Positions 49,101 to 60,609 of a stretch of 64,000 nt of DNA are shown piece by piece. Location: positions 9,841,442 to 9,905,441 of the forward strand of contig CAXIPT010000003.1 in assembly GCA_964030475.1 (NCBI GenBank), given 5' to 3'. How positions within the stretch are numbered: position 1 is the first letter of the stretch; every line of letters starts with the position of its first letter. The position numbers were made by a program, and so were the translations under genes. The notes under the pieces are model-generated. The model saw only the letters and a program-made list of their open reading frames with translations, did no database searches and was not told the origin of the DNA. Source of the DNA: Tethya wilhelma (taxonomy: Eukaryota; Porifera; Demospongiae; Tethyida; Tethyidae).

Positions 49101-52100
49101 GGACCTACAGCACCAGCAAGTGTTTGCCTTTCTCCCTCTGCGGAGTTATGGCTTTAGATTCATTGTCCAAGGGGACTTTGACCTGCCCTCTTCTCGTGAA
49201 GATGTCAATGCTGATAGTCCGTGGAATCAGTGGCTAAGAGAGGAAATACCCTCACTGTTCTTGGATGCTCTACAAAGGATTAAGGTAATTTTTGTCTCCC
49301 AAACTTTACTTGGAAATTGAATTATAGTGTACTGCAATATATTATATTATGTGTTTATTGTGGTTTGTGGTCTCTGTGATTGCGTAACGTAACCTTTTAT
49401 GGTGAAATTTGTGATTGTTAGGGGAAATTGCCACTGTCAAAGTACACCCTGTGTATTATATACACAAATGTCTTGTTTTTATCACTATCCTCTGTATGGA
49501 ATGCTGACTTAATTGTCAGCACAATACTATGAAACTTCCCCAAATAAATCTACCATTATGAAGTCATGCAGTTTTGCACATACATGCTTGAAAGACATGG
49601 GTTCAACCCCACTTAGATATCAACATTTTTTCCAATTCTTTTTCTGATCCATGTATACACATACGTACAGGCATTACCTGGAATATCTCTATTGGATGCA
49701 GTGGCTCTCTTTCTTCAATTTGTCCCACTAGAAGGAGAGCTGCACGATTTCTTTCTCCCTCTTACCACCCAAATCCTCGGCCTCCTCAAAGGAACGGACT
49801 GCCTTCCCTCCGACCCAGTGCCACAGAACATGTCCCCTGCTCCCATGTTCACCAGAATGGTCTCATCTCTCCCTCCACCCGACACTCAGCACGAGGCAAT
49901 CACATGGAAACAACCATCCCAGCTTCTCTATGTTAAGGAACAGTTTCATTTCATCAGAGAACACATACCCCAATCTTTGTTGATGAGAGCCATAAACCTG
50001 TCCTACCTCAACTCTTCACTGTGGAGCAGCTCGAACAGAGGGAGGCTGAGTGCAAGCAGATCATCGAAGAGATCCGTCACGACGAGTTTGGTATTGGGAT
50101 CGAACTAGATGCCAAACAGCAGCAATTTGCAGAGAAGCAGAGGCTGAGAGAAGGAAGAGGCATCAAGAGACTCTCTCTGGAGCTCTACACAAAGGACACT
50201 CACTTTGTCCTTGAGTTGATCCAGAATGCTGATGACAACGACTACCGTCCCGAGTTGATGTCTGCAGCTGGCGAAGAGTTGATGTCTGCAGCTGGCGAAG
50301 TACCGTCACTCAAGTTTGTCGTAAGTGGCGAGAGCATCTCTGTCATGAACAATGAGGTTGGATTCTCGGAGAAAAATATTCGAGCTATTTGTGACGTTGG
50401 TAAGAGCACCAAGGGAGCCCATCGCTCTGGGTATATTGGCCAGAAAGGAATTGGTTTCAAAAGTGTTTTTCGGATTACCGACACACCCGAAATTCATTCC
50501 AACGGATTTCACATAAAATTTGATGCTAGCTCTGATCCCATTGGTTTCATTCTGCCTCACTGGATCCACGAAAATGATGACCTTATTGACCCCCTGCAGA
50601 GAGAAACAAAGTAAGTTTTAACTTTTGATTCCCTTTTCAAAGTCATACACCAAAGTCACCAATCTCCTGCTTCTTGCAACTTCTCTACATATACATATAT
50701 AGGTGGAGAACAAACATCATCCTTCCATTGAAAGAGGACCACCTCACAAGCAACATGACAAAGAAGTTCAGTGATATCCAACCTTCTCTTCTCCTCTTTC
50801 TCAATCGACTCAGGAACATTACCATCGACGACCAGGTACAGTACAGGCTGAGTATAATATTATGATTCAAATTATTTGTTTTGATCCTTTATGGTACCAA
50901 GAGTAATGCATACAATACTCTGTCACTATTATAGTTCTCTTTCTGGTACATTGTAATCAGGTGTGTGGTAGTGTCCGTGTCATGGAGCGTTGGGACAGGG
51001 AGAATGGAGTCACTGAGATAACACACTCCAATGGAAGACAGAAGGAGACAGATCGATGGCTGGTTGTGAGAAGAGTCCTTAACAAAGCCAAAGAGGTTAG
51101 TGTTGTGCTTTGAGGCTAACTTAACACACATAGGTCTGTGTTTACAATGTATATGCTATGTAATGTGTGCTCCTCTTGTAGTTCAAACCTGAAGTGGAAG
51201 CAACTGAAATTGCATTGGCACTTCCATTGCCATCTGACTTGAAAGCCATTCCTCTCTCTAAAGTAAGATTTTCTACACGTGATTTATTGTCTTATTCTGG
51301 GGATGTGGTAGTGACTTTAGCTAGTGTTCTGTTTCATGTAGGACCTACAGCACCAGCAAGTGTTTGCCTTTCTCCCTCTACGGAGTTATGGCTTCAGATT
51401 CATTGTCCAAGGGGACTTTGACCTGCCCTCTTCTCGTGAAGATGTCAATGCTGATAGTCCGTGGAATCAGTGGCTAAGGGAGGAAATACCCTCACTGTTC
51501 TTGGATGCTCTACAAAGGATTAAGGTAATTTTTGTCTCCCAAACTTTACTTGGAAATTGAATTATAGTGTACTACAATAATATATTATATTATATATTTA
51601 CTGTGGTTTGTGGTCTCTGTGATTGCGTAAGGTAACCTTTTATGGTGAAATTTGTGATTGTTAGGGGAAATTGCCACTGTCAAAGTACACCCTGTGTATT
51701 ATACACAACTGTCTTGTTTTCATTACTTTCCTCTGTATGGAATGCTGACTTAATTGTCAGAACAATACTATGAAATTTCCCCAAATAAATCCGCCATTAC
51801 AAAGTCATGCAGTTTTGCACATACATGCTTGAAAGACCTGGGTTCAACCCCACTTAGATATCAACATTTTTTTCCAATGATTTTTCCAATCCATGTATAC
51901 ACATACGTACAGGCATTACCTGGAATATCTCTATTGGATGCAGTGGCTCTCTTTCTTCAATTTGTCCCACTAGAAGGAGAGCTGCACGACTTCTTTCTCC
52001 CTCTTACCACCCAAATCCTCAGCCTCCTCAAAGGAACGGACTGCCTTCCCTCCGACCCAGTGCCACAGAAGATGCCCCCTGCTCCCATGTTCACCAGAAT

Positions 52101-55100
52101 GGTCTCATCTCTCCCTCCACCCGACACTCAGCATGAGGCAATCACGTGGAAACAACCATCCCAGCTTCTCTATGTTAAGGAACAGTTTCATTTCATCAGA
52201 GAACACATACCCCAATGTTTGTTGATGAGAGCCATAAACCTGTCCTACCTCAACTCTTCACTGCTCTCATTCGTGAACCCTTCCTTACAGTATCACTTGG
52301 GAGTTGGAAACCTGACGGTAGATCACCTGATAGAGGTGATGCAAGCTGCTTTAAAGCTCTACGAAGATGAAATAGCCGCCATTGCATCTGGTCGTACAGT
52401 GCCTGAGTCTGAATGGGATTTGTACGATGAAGACTCAGAAGAAGAAGGCGTTTCTACTTCTTCCTGTCAAAATCCTCGAAATGTGTTCATCACCTGGGTT
52501 GCCAATTGGCTTGCTTGTGTTCACATGATCATGGAAGACACCAGTGACACCAGCTCTACAACTGTTGAAAAGTTGAAGCTGCTCTGTGTGATACCGATGG
52601 CAAATGGCTCACTGTCATCCACTTCTGAAGGAAGTCTATTTTTCCCACCTGACTACAATAAAGGTTAACACACTTATAGTTAGTTACTTATGGTCTGTAT
52701 ATAGCTGACATGTGTGCATGCTTATATTGATTGGTTTATACGTGCTTCCTTATGCAGGTGAGAGAGAAGAGAGCTCTCGTGAATTCAAGGACATCTACAA
52801 GGAAATGAAAGTTGTCAATGAGTCTCTCTTTAAAGAAGGAAGCGACTTGGTGCAGTTGAGAGTTCGCAAGATGTTGGAGCTCTTGGGAGTGAAAAATCTC
52901 TATCCTTCCGAGATCATAAACTTTCACATACTTCCTCAATTCAAACAAGAACTCTGGAAGGTATGTAGAACCACAGAAATATCCACTAATGTCATTAAGG
53001 TACACTTGATCTATGCATGATATTATTTGCATGTAGAAAAAGTCCATATCCACCAACTAAAATTCATACTTCATATTCATTCATGTAGAAAAAGTCTTCA
53101 AAATCACGTCTTCTGGCTACATATCTGGTGTACATCAAGAAGTGTGTTGAACATCGGGGTTATGGAATTTCAGAGGCTGACATGGTGCGTCAGTTGAAGG
53201 ACTGTGTAGTCCTTATGACCAACCATGGTCCTAAGCTTCCCAGCAAAGAAGTGGTACATTTCAGTTCCTCTTTCAACTGTGACCCTGACTTAGAAAGGCT
53301 CTTTCCAGGTACAATTATTTTTCAATCGATTTAATTGTTACAAAGTGTATCATAACTTTCCTCTGTGGTTATTTAGGTGTGAAATGGACCACTGTACAGC
53401 CAGTGTATTTGAAGAAATCCCCAAAGAAAGATGTTTTGTTATCTTGGATATCCTTCTTGTCTAAGCTTGGTGTCAAAAAAGGCTTGGCAGTGCACCAAGT
53501 GACAAAAAGCTTGCCTGAGGTAAGCATCAAGACACTACTTGATGCAGACTAAATACAGACATACGTGATTTTGAGTACGTGTAATAAAAATTTGATTTCC
53601 AGGACTCACCACAGTTGACTAAACTTCGTGAGAAGATGTGGAGAAGACTTCCTGAAGGAGCACTCACAATCAGAGACTGGGAATCGGAAGAGCTCGTGCA
53701 AATCATGGACTCAGTTTCAAACAAACCATGTTCCCAGCAACAGGAGCAGATGAAATGCCTTGTCGAACTGTTGGACAAGCACTGGGATGGTGAATACAAG
53801 CAGTACATGGAGGCAAAGATCTTTGATGATGCAAATGAGACGTACCTTGACGTAAATGATGCTTCTTCTCTTCAACAGTGCCTTGTGCAAAGAGCATGGC
53901 TACCAACTTGTGCTGCTAATGCACCTCTTGATAAAGGAGCCAAACCTCTCTACCGAGGATCTGACCTGTTTGACAGAGTTCACAAGGTACAGAGTCTTCT
54001 CCATACTCACGTTCCTTACCTAGGCGCTGAGCTTAAGAGTAATGATTTTGTGAAGCTGCTTGGCATAAGAGATGCTGTGAGTACACGTGAACTGGTTGAC
54101 TTTCTTTGTAAGTGGTCAGAGCAATCGAGCAATTCTCAAATGCCATTTTGCACCAGCATTGAACACATGCGTATCGTGTATATGCATCTGTATATGCAAC
54201 AAAATGAGCATGACGAAGCTGAAATGATTCAAGACAAATTCCGTGAAGAAAGTTTTATCTTTGTGCCCGATACATTTCAAGAAGGTTCAGCCTCACTGGA
54301 CGTGCCAGGGTGTTTCTACACTATCCATAAAACATGTTGGTTAGATTCTTCAACAGTACTATACAACAAGCAGAAGTACAATTATCAACAGCTGCCTTCC
54401 ACCCTGCCTAAGGTTCTTCAACTTCACTACCACGTGGCTGATGATTCAAACAGGAATCTCATGATCCAACAAGCATTCGTTTGGCTTGGTGTACCGGAAA
54501 CCCCACGTGTAGCTACTTTCAGTACGCTTTTAAAGTTTATCAGTTCCCAGTCTGCTTCACCTGAGCCGGAAAATGTCAATGACTTTACCAGTATTGCCTT
54601 CGAGTTTGTTCGACTTTGCACTAGGGAGAAACAGCCTATTGACCCAAAGTATGTATACAATAACCTAAAACTGGCAAAAGTTTTTCCATCGCACAATCGA
54701 GTTTGGGTATCTCTTGAAGAGTGCTTGCTGGAGAAGGACAACAATGAGATTGCCAAGTGTTTTTCAGAAAACAAGGAAGTCCACTTCTTACAGTGGCCTA
54801 CTAAACCAGTAGGTAGAAGAAACCAGAGTCGTAACACCAAAGCAGCCTTTGAAGAGACGAAAGAGGAATTTGCTAAAATCTGTAAGATATCGAAGCTGAG
54901 CGCAGTAGCTGAGCCCCGTCTTGATATTAGTGGTGAGACTAGACCACTGATTGAGGTAAAGAGATATCTGAGTTTGTGGATATCTCTCATTCAAAGATTC
55001 ATTGGCTCTAACTGTGAGAACCAATATGAGAAACTCAACCGTGAGAACATACAAGAAAAACTCTCTAAGCTCCAAGTTTTTTCTGCTTTGTCTGTAAAGT

Positions 55101-56650
55101 GTAGATACTTCATTCAGCATCAGGATTCCCCAATTGCCAGTGCCAAATCGTTGGAGTCTGGATGCGATTTCACAATCGAAGGCGGTATTCCAATAATTTA
55201 CATAGCTGCTAACAAAACAGAAAAACTAGGCTGCCTCTTGAAAGCACTGATGAAGCTCTTCATGGATGATGCAATGGAAGAAGAAAGGGAAGCATTTGAG
55301 AGATTTCTCACCCGCCATCTTCTCCTTGAGTCCCCCACAACCGAAACTGAGGTGCAAGAGTTAACGTTGGAGTGCAATGTTCCTCCTTTGAATGATGAGC
55401 AAGTGTGGGTTATTCCTGTTCCTCAGTACCAAACTGTAGCTCAGAAGGAGAGCTCTACGGAGTCGGAAGATGAATCTGAAGTGGAAGAGTTTGTTGAAGC
55501 ATCAGCAGATCAGCAGGCTTCTTCCCAAAAGGAAGATGGAGGACTGAAGAGCTGGCCTCCTCGAGCAGCTGTCGATCCCAGCGACCATCCTCGCAAAACC
55601 CAATTCCCAGGAAAAAGAGATGATACAGCTGATAATGAGAACAAGAGCAAGGACCGATCTGCTGATGTCATTGGAGAGGAGGAAATTAAAGAAGCTAGGA
55701 AGAAACACTTGCAAGATGATGAAGAGAATGATGGTCAAATTCCTCAACAACCTTCACATTTTGCTCGACAGATATTTCCTGGTTATCAGACTGGAAATGC
55801 TGGTGTGAGTGAGCAGCCAGGTAGTGTTCCACCAACTGTCAGAGATCACACAGTGACAATGCCTCAAGTTGTCACAGGTGCAGCGTCTGGTATGACAAGG
55901 CCTACTGTCGAGGGAGGTGCACAGAACAAGCCACACTCAAGTGTAGGACAACATCTTCCAACAGGTACCGTACCACCATCCTTAGCTACAGCTGGACATG
56001 GTGAGGAATGCCGAGACAACCAAGAACCACCACAGCATCGTCATGCTCCTGCTTCAGAATCTTCTGATTCAAGAGATAATTTACAAACTACAAATAAAGA
56101 AACGGTAAAAGAGAAACGTTCCCCATCAAAATGGCACCCTTACCAGCAGGCCGATGCAGAGTCACCGGACATGGTCGATCTTCACGATATCGTTCAAAGT
56201 GTAGAGTCCAAAAGTGAGTCACCTGTTGTGCCTTTGATCGAAATTCCCGACGATGATTCAATCTCTCGAATTGAAGTTGGACGATGGGGTGAAAAGTTCG
56301 TCTATACTCTTCTCAGTAGAAAGGGGTGCTTACCTGATGGTAGAGTGTTCAAATCGATTGTCTGGGTGAATGAAAATGCTGAATCTGGAAAGCCTTTTGA
56401 TATCCAAGTGGAGTTGGAGTCTTCCAGTAGCACAGAAACCATCTATATTGAGGTGAAGAGTACAGCAGCCGACAAGAAAGAATTAGTTGCTATTTCGTGG
56501 CAAGAGATCAAGTTTGCTGAAGCCAACAAGAAAGACTACCACCTGTATAGAGTGTACAATGCTGGCAAATCTACACATCGGCTTTGTCTCCGAGAAAACC
56601 TCTATGAATACTTAGAGAGACACCCAGTTCGTTTCTTCTTCATGCTTTAA
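43115..56650 (+). CDS. NO VEIN/sacsin-like giant protein: LOTUS-like, GHKL ATPase, DUF3883
   Basis: Exons: 43115-44995, 45060-45498, 45820-46109, 46577-47254, 47356-47568, 47635-48368, then 50703-50835, 50961-51095, 51182-51262, 51342-51524, 51913-52663, 52758-52960, 53089-53308, 53377-53519 and 53603-56650. This path skips one copy of the internal duplication and stays in frame for about 3043 residues. N-terminal residues about 15-100 resemble an OST-HTH/LOTUS RNA-binding fold (YQSTFRKNLTLRDYQ, EQLVEKLP). A Pro-rich region with GPIPRQ repeats follows. A Bergerat-fold ATPase at about 1230-1410 has ELIQNADDND and GYIGQKGIGFKSVF, as in sacsin and NO VEIN. The C-terminal 125 residues (EVGRWGEKFVYTLL...IYIEVKSTAADK) are a DUF3883/NOV_C nuclease-like domain. 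The role is unknown in animals; chaperone-like or nucleic-acid defence roles are inference. Read straight through, the duplication breaks the gene at 50108. Confidence 0.82.
45571..45665. mobile_element. Foldback hairpin in a NO VEIN-like intron
   Basis: The left arm TAGCCTTGTGAACCAGGCCCTTCCCT pairs in part with AGGGAGGGCTTGGTTTGTAC on the right. It is related to the TAGCCTCGTTCCCAGGC family but diverged. Confidence 0.5.
46205..46480. repeat. Two tandem hairpin copies in a NO VEIN-like intron
   Basis: Two related snapbacks lie in one intron, at about 46215-46275 and 46382-46447. Each has CAGGCCTTCCCC or TAGGCCTTCCCTGG on the left, GTGGGTATTTTAA in the middle and GGAAGGCCTGGGTA on the right. 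Each is followed by GGAGGTCAGAC and GGCCAGGTGTTGGTG, so hairpin and flank were copied together (period about 170-180 bp). Confidence 0.75.
47805..52263. repeat. Tandem 2.2 kb duplication inside the NO VEIN-like gene
   Basis: Copy 1 (47805-50022) and copy 2 (50023-52263) both begin GGAGCAGCTCGAACAGAGG and both end CCTCAACTCTTCACTG. Each holds the ATPase-coding part of one exon, four further exons and the start of the next large exon. Copies differ by scattered substitutions and small indels. Copy 2 has an extra 24-bp block (ELMSAAGE repeated) at about 50268-50291. At the join, the exon opening at 49671 runs straight into the ATPase sequence in the wrong frame and meets TAG at 50106-50108. Confidence 0.93.
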
Positions 56651-57023
56651 TGCATATGTACATGTATAGTTTACAGTTAAATTTAGTCCTATAATATGCC
56701 ACCATGGAATAGAACACAGTCTGTATTATGTTGTTTTTTAAGAGAAACAGTATTCTAGACTTTGTAGTAAATGTTTTAGCAGATTTTTACATGTATACCT
56801 TCCTTCAGCTCTCTGTCATTGATTTAGCTGAAGTGTATAGTTTATTTATTGCATATAATAATGTGTACATGCATTCTTGCAATTATAAATATAACATTAT
56901 TCATGCGGTGGTATGAATGTTCAGTTAAAGCAATTAAATCACATGATATCTGTTAGTTTTGTATGCAAAACTGCACAGTATAACTATTGCACTTGTACGT
57001 TAGGCAGTTAAAGGTGTTTGTTG
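56651..57023. other. Intergenic region before the sulfatase cluster
   Basis: AT-rich, with no exon. The conserved TCACATGAT box at 56939 lies here. Confidence 0.5.
56939..56947 (+). promoter_or_regulatory. TCACATGAT box, sulfatase copy 1
   Basis: It lies 85 bp before the ATG of the first sulfatase copy and is shared by all five copies. Confidence 0.55.
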
Positions 57024-58503
57024 ATGATGAAATCTCCTTCCATGCTGTCAATATTGCTAGTAGTTGTAACATGTTCAACTGCTTATGCTCAAGCCACAAA
57101 GCCCAATATTGTGTTTGTGTTGGTTGATGATTGGGGGTATGCTGATGTTGGAGTCCGTAACCCAGCCATAAAGTCACCCAATTTTGACATGTTGATCAAA
57201 ACTGGTCTCCTCCTGGATCGACACTATGTGTACAGGTACTGCTCTCCTTCAAGAGCTTCCTTCCCGACTGGTCGCTGGCCTCATCATGCTCACCAGTGGA
57301 ACATTGATCCAGTAAATGTTACATTGGGCCTTAACCTCAACATGACAGCTCTGCCAGCTAAGCTGAAACAGGCAGGATACTCCACCCACATGGTAGGCAA
57401 GTGGCACGAAGGATTCTTCAAAAAAGAGTACCTCCCAATTAATCGAGGGTTTGACACATCATGAGGTTTCTTGGCAGGATCTGAAGATCACATGAATGAA
57501 AGGAAGGGTTGTGTAGTTGACTTTTGGGAAAATGATGGGTTTGATCCACGGAATGGAACATATGATGCTTTTCTATTCTTTTCTATTCTTTTCTAGATCG
57601 TGATGATCTGACAACAAACCATGACGAAGACAAGCCTCTCAATGTTCATGCTCCCTTTCAAGCTCCAGACGAGTGGCTTAACCTTTATCCTGAAAACTCT
57701 ACTTGCAAAGTGCGTTGTACTTATCAAGCTATGGTCAGTGTTGCTGACAATGTTGTTGGACATGTTGTGGAGCTGCTGAAGAAAAATAAGATGTGGGAGA
57801 ATACAATAATTGTTGTATCTGCTGACAATGGAGGTGCTGGGTGTATGGGGAGCAATTATCCTTTGAAAGGATGTAAAGGAACATTCTTTGAAGGAGGAGT
57901 CAGAGCTCTGGTCTTTGCTAATGGTGGACTGATACCAGAGAAAATGAGAGGCACTAAAACAGAAGGGTTCATTCACATTGCAGACTGGTATCCCACCTTC
58001 TGTAAATTAGCAGGAGTAGACCCATCAGATTCTGGAGCAGGTAAATTCCCTGTTGATGGTCTTGATGTGTGGCCCATCATCACTGGAGAAACAACTAAGA
58101 CTCTTCATGATGAAATAGTACTTGGTTTAACTTTTCAAGTACTGGTCCAAACACTGGTGCTATTATCATGGACGACTACAAACTGATTGTCAATCCCATT
58201 GCTAAATTCTGTGACTCTTTGATGTGGTCGCCATTGGACTACCCATGTCATGATGGTCCAGTGGGTGACAACTGCGATCCTTACTGTCTCTACAACATTA
58301 TGAAAGACCCCAGTGAGCATGAAAATCTTGTCAAAAAAGAACCAGAGAAACTTAAGGAATTACTTGATCATTACAATGCATACTCTAAGGAACCAAGAGA
58401 CATGCAGGACCAGGGATACCATTCCAATGAAGGACTGCCTACATATGCTGATGCTTGTGAATACATGAAGGAAAATGGGGGATACTGGCAGCCATGGGAG
58501 TAA
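57024..58503 (+). pseudogene. Arylsulfatase pseudogene (copy 1)
   Basis: The sequence aligns along its whole length with the intact copies but carries several breaks. TCA has become TGA at 57462-57464 (codon 147). A TTTTCTATTC repeat insertion at about 57569-57595 adds a TAG. Two small deletions follow near 57610-57640, removing much of the YLPLHNVH block. A further frameshift lies near 58125 (GGTTTAAC where the others have GGCTTTAAC). The signal peptide, VDDWG metal site and CSPSR active-site motif are still readable in the first part, and SADNGG and the terminal GGYWQPWE further on. The first frame could make only a 146-residue fragment. Confidence 0.9.
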
Positions 58504-58729
58504 CTATTAAGATGCGCAATATAATATTATAGTTGTGTTGTTGCATGGTGGTTCTATATACACGATTGTGATTTCTTTGCTGCAGTGTCTATATTAATAA
58601 GGATTTTATCAGACATTTATCTGAATATACATGCGGTCCTGTTATTCATTCACATAGCAATGATATAGATATATCATATTCATCATATTTTATCTATAAG
58701 TGCAATATGCTGGTGTATTGAATGTTTAG

Positions 58730-58738
58730 TCACATGAT
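58730..58738 (+). promoter_or_regulatory. TCACATGAT box, sulfatase copy 2
   Basis: 111 bp before the ATG. Confidence 0.55.
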
Positions 58739-58840
58739 GTTCAATCTAAGACTTATCACAGTCTGTTTAGTAAGTGGCAGATCAGCCTAATTGTGACAAG
58801 CCTCATTGAAACGTAATCTATATATAATATAATATATTCA

Positions 58841-60340
58841 ATGACAATGAAATCGAGACCTTATCTTCAGTTTTTTGGATTGTTAACGATGACAGTAGGA
58901 TGCATCACTGCTTATAAAGCTCAAGCTTCAAAGCCCAATATTGTGTTTGTGTTGGTTGATGACTGGGGGTTTGCTGATGTTGGAGTCCGTAACCCAGCCA
59001 TTAAGTCTCCCAATTTTGACATGTTAATCAAAACTGGTCTCCTCCTGGATCGACACTATGCGTACAGGTACTGCTCTCCTTCAAGAGCTTCCTTCCTGAC
59101 TGGTCGCTGGCCTCATCATGCTCACCGGTGGAATGTTGATCCAGTAAATGTTACAGTAGGACTTAACATCAACATGACAGCTCTGCCAGCTAAGCTGAAA
59201 CAGGCAGGATACTCCACCCACATGGTAGGCAAGTGGCACGAAGGATTCTTCAAAAAGGAATACCTTCCAATCAACCGAGGATTTGATACTTCTTCAGGTT
59301 TCCTAACAGGAGCTGAAGACCACATGACTGAGCAGAGAGGCTGTGCAATTGACTTTTGGAAGAATGACGGGTTTGATATGCGTAATGGAACATATGATGC
59401 GTTTATCTACAGAGAAGACCTGACATCCATTTTGGCAGATTACGATTCAAGTAAACCATTTTTCCTTTATCTTCCACTACATAATGTTCATGGACCATTT
59501 CAGGCTCCTACTGAGTGGCTTGATCTTTATGCTGTAAACTCGACATGTGAAATACGCCATACTTATCAAGCTATGGTCAGTGTTGCTGACAATGTCACTG
59601 GACATCTTGTGGAGCTACTGAAGAAAAATAAGATGTGGGAGAATACAATAATGGTTATATCTGCTGATAATGGAGGAGCAAAATGTATGGGGAGCAACTA
59701 TCCTTTGAAAGGATGCAAAGGAACATATTTTGAAGGAGGAGTCAGAGCTCTGGCCTTTGCTAATGGTGGACTGATACCAGAGAAAATGAGAGGCACTAAA
59801 ACAGAAGGGTTCATTCACATTGCAGACTGGTATTCCACCTTCTGTAAATTAGCAGGAGTAGACCCATCAGATTCTGGAGCAGGTAAATTCCCTGTTGACG
59901 GTCTTGATGTGTGGCCCATCATCACTGGAGAAACCACTAAGACTCCTCACGATGAAATAATGCTTGGCTTTAACTTTACAAACAACGAAATTGATGCCAT
60001 TATCATGGGAGACTATAAACTGATTGTTAATTCCATGGGTAAATATTGTGACTCTTTGATGTGGTCGCCATTGGACTACCCATGTCGTGATGGTCCAGTG
60101 AGTGAGGACTGTGATCCCTACTGTCTCTACAACATCGTGAAAGATCCCAGTGAGCATGAAAATCTTGCCCAAAAAGAACCCGACAAATTAAAGGAGTTAC
60201 TTGAACGATACAATAGCTATGCTAAAGAACCAAGAGACATGCAAGATCAGGGATACCATTCCCAGGCTGAGCTTCCATCATTTGATGGTGCCTGTGATTA
60301 TGTTAAAGAAAATGGTGGATACTGGCAGCCATGGGAATAA
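58841..60340 (+). CDS. Arylsulfatase (ARSB/I/J-like), copy 2, intact and intronless
   Basis: A single open frame of 499 residues. An N-terminal hydrophobic segment (LQFFGLLTMTVGCITAY) is a signal peptide, so the enzyme enters the secretory pathway for lysosomal or extracellular use. The metal-binding VDDWG has Asp40/Asp41. The sulfatase signature [12 protein letters not shown] begins at Cys78, which should be converted to formylglycine. [10 protein letters not shown] and SADNGG provide further active-site residues. Arylsulfatases remove sulfate from glycosaminoglycans or other sulfate esters; the natural substrate here is unknown. The close ARSB/I/J resemblance is from family knowledge. Lack of introns is striking beside intron-rich neighbours. 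Confidence 0.92.
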   Translation: MTMKSRPYLQFFGLLTMTVGCITAYKAQASKPNIVFVLVDDWGFADVGVRNPAIKSPNFDMLIKTGLLLDRHYAYRYCSPSRASFLTGRWPHHAHRWNVDPVNVTVGLNINMTALPAKLKQAGYSTHMVGKWHEGFFKKEYLPINRGFDTSSGFLTGAEDHMTEQRGCAIDFWKNDGFDMRNGTYDAFIYREDLTSILADYDSSKPFFLYLPLHNVHGPFQAPTEWLDLYAVNSTCEIRHTYQAMVSVADNVTGHLVELLKKNKMWENTIMVISADNGGAKCMGSNYPLKGCKGTYFEGGVRALAFANGGLIPEKMRGTKTEGFIHIADWYSTFCKLAGVDPSDSGAGKFPVDGLDVWPIITGETTKTPHDEIMLGFNFTNNEIDAIIMGDYKLIVNSMGKYCDSLMWSPLDYPCRDGPVSEDCDPYCLYNIVKDPSEHENLAQKEPDKLKELLERYNSYAKEPRDMQDQGYHSQAELPSFDGACDYVKENGGYWQPWE

Positions 60341-60530
60341 AAATTATCATTGTATGTGTGTACATAGTCAGATTATACAGTTACATACTTGTGTTCTTAG
60401 TATTTAGCAAATAGAAGATCTATACCCACCAACGTCATGCATCTTCAAGTTGATGCAATATTCATTTTATTATAGCTAGTTGAATCATATTCATCCACAT
60501 TGTAATAATGCATAAGGTGACTTAATGTAG

Positions 60531-60539
60531 TCACATGAT
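60531..60539 (+). promoter_or_regulatory. TCACATGAT box, sulfatase copy 3
   Basis: 79 bp before the ATG. Confidence 0.55.
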
Positions 60540-60609
60540 GCACAAAAGTAATAAGTCATACAAAAGGAGAGTATAGGTAGCTGCATCAAATAATGTATTA
60601 CAATTAACA

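Noticed and set aside
49692..50108. Separate short gene ending at 50108
   Set aside because: It is an exon of the NO VEIN-like gene running across the duplication join in the wrong frame.
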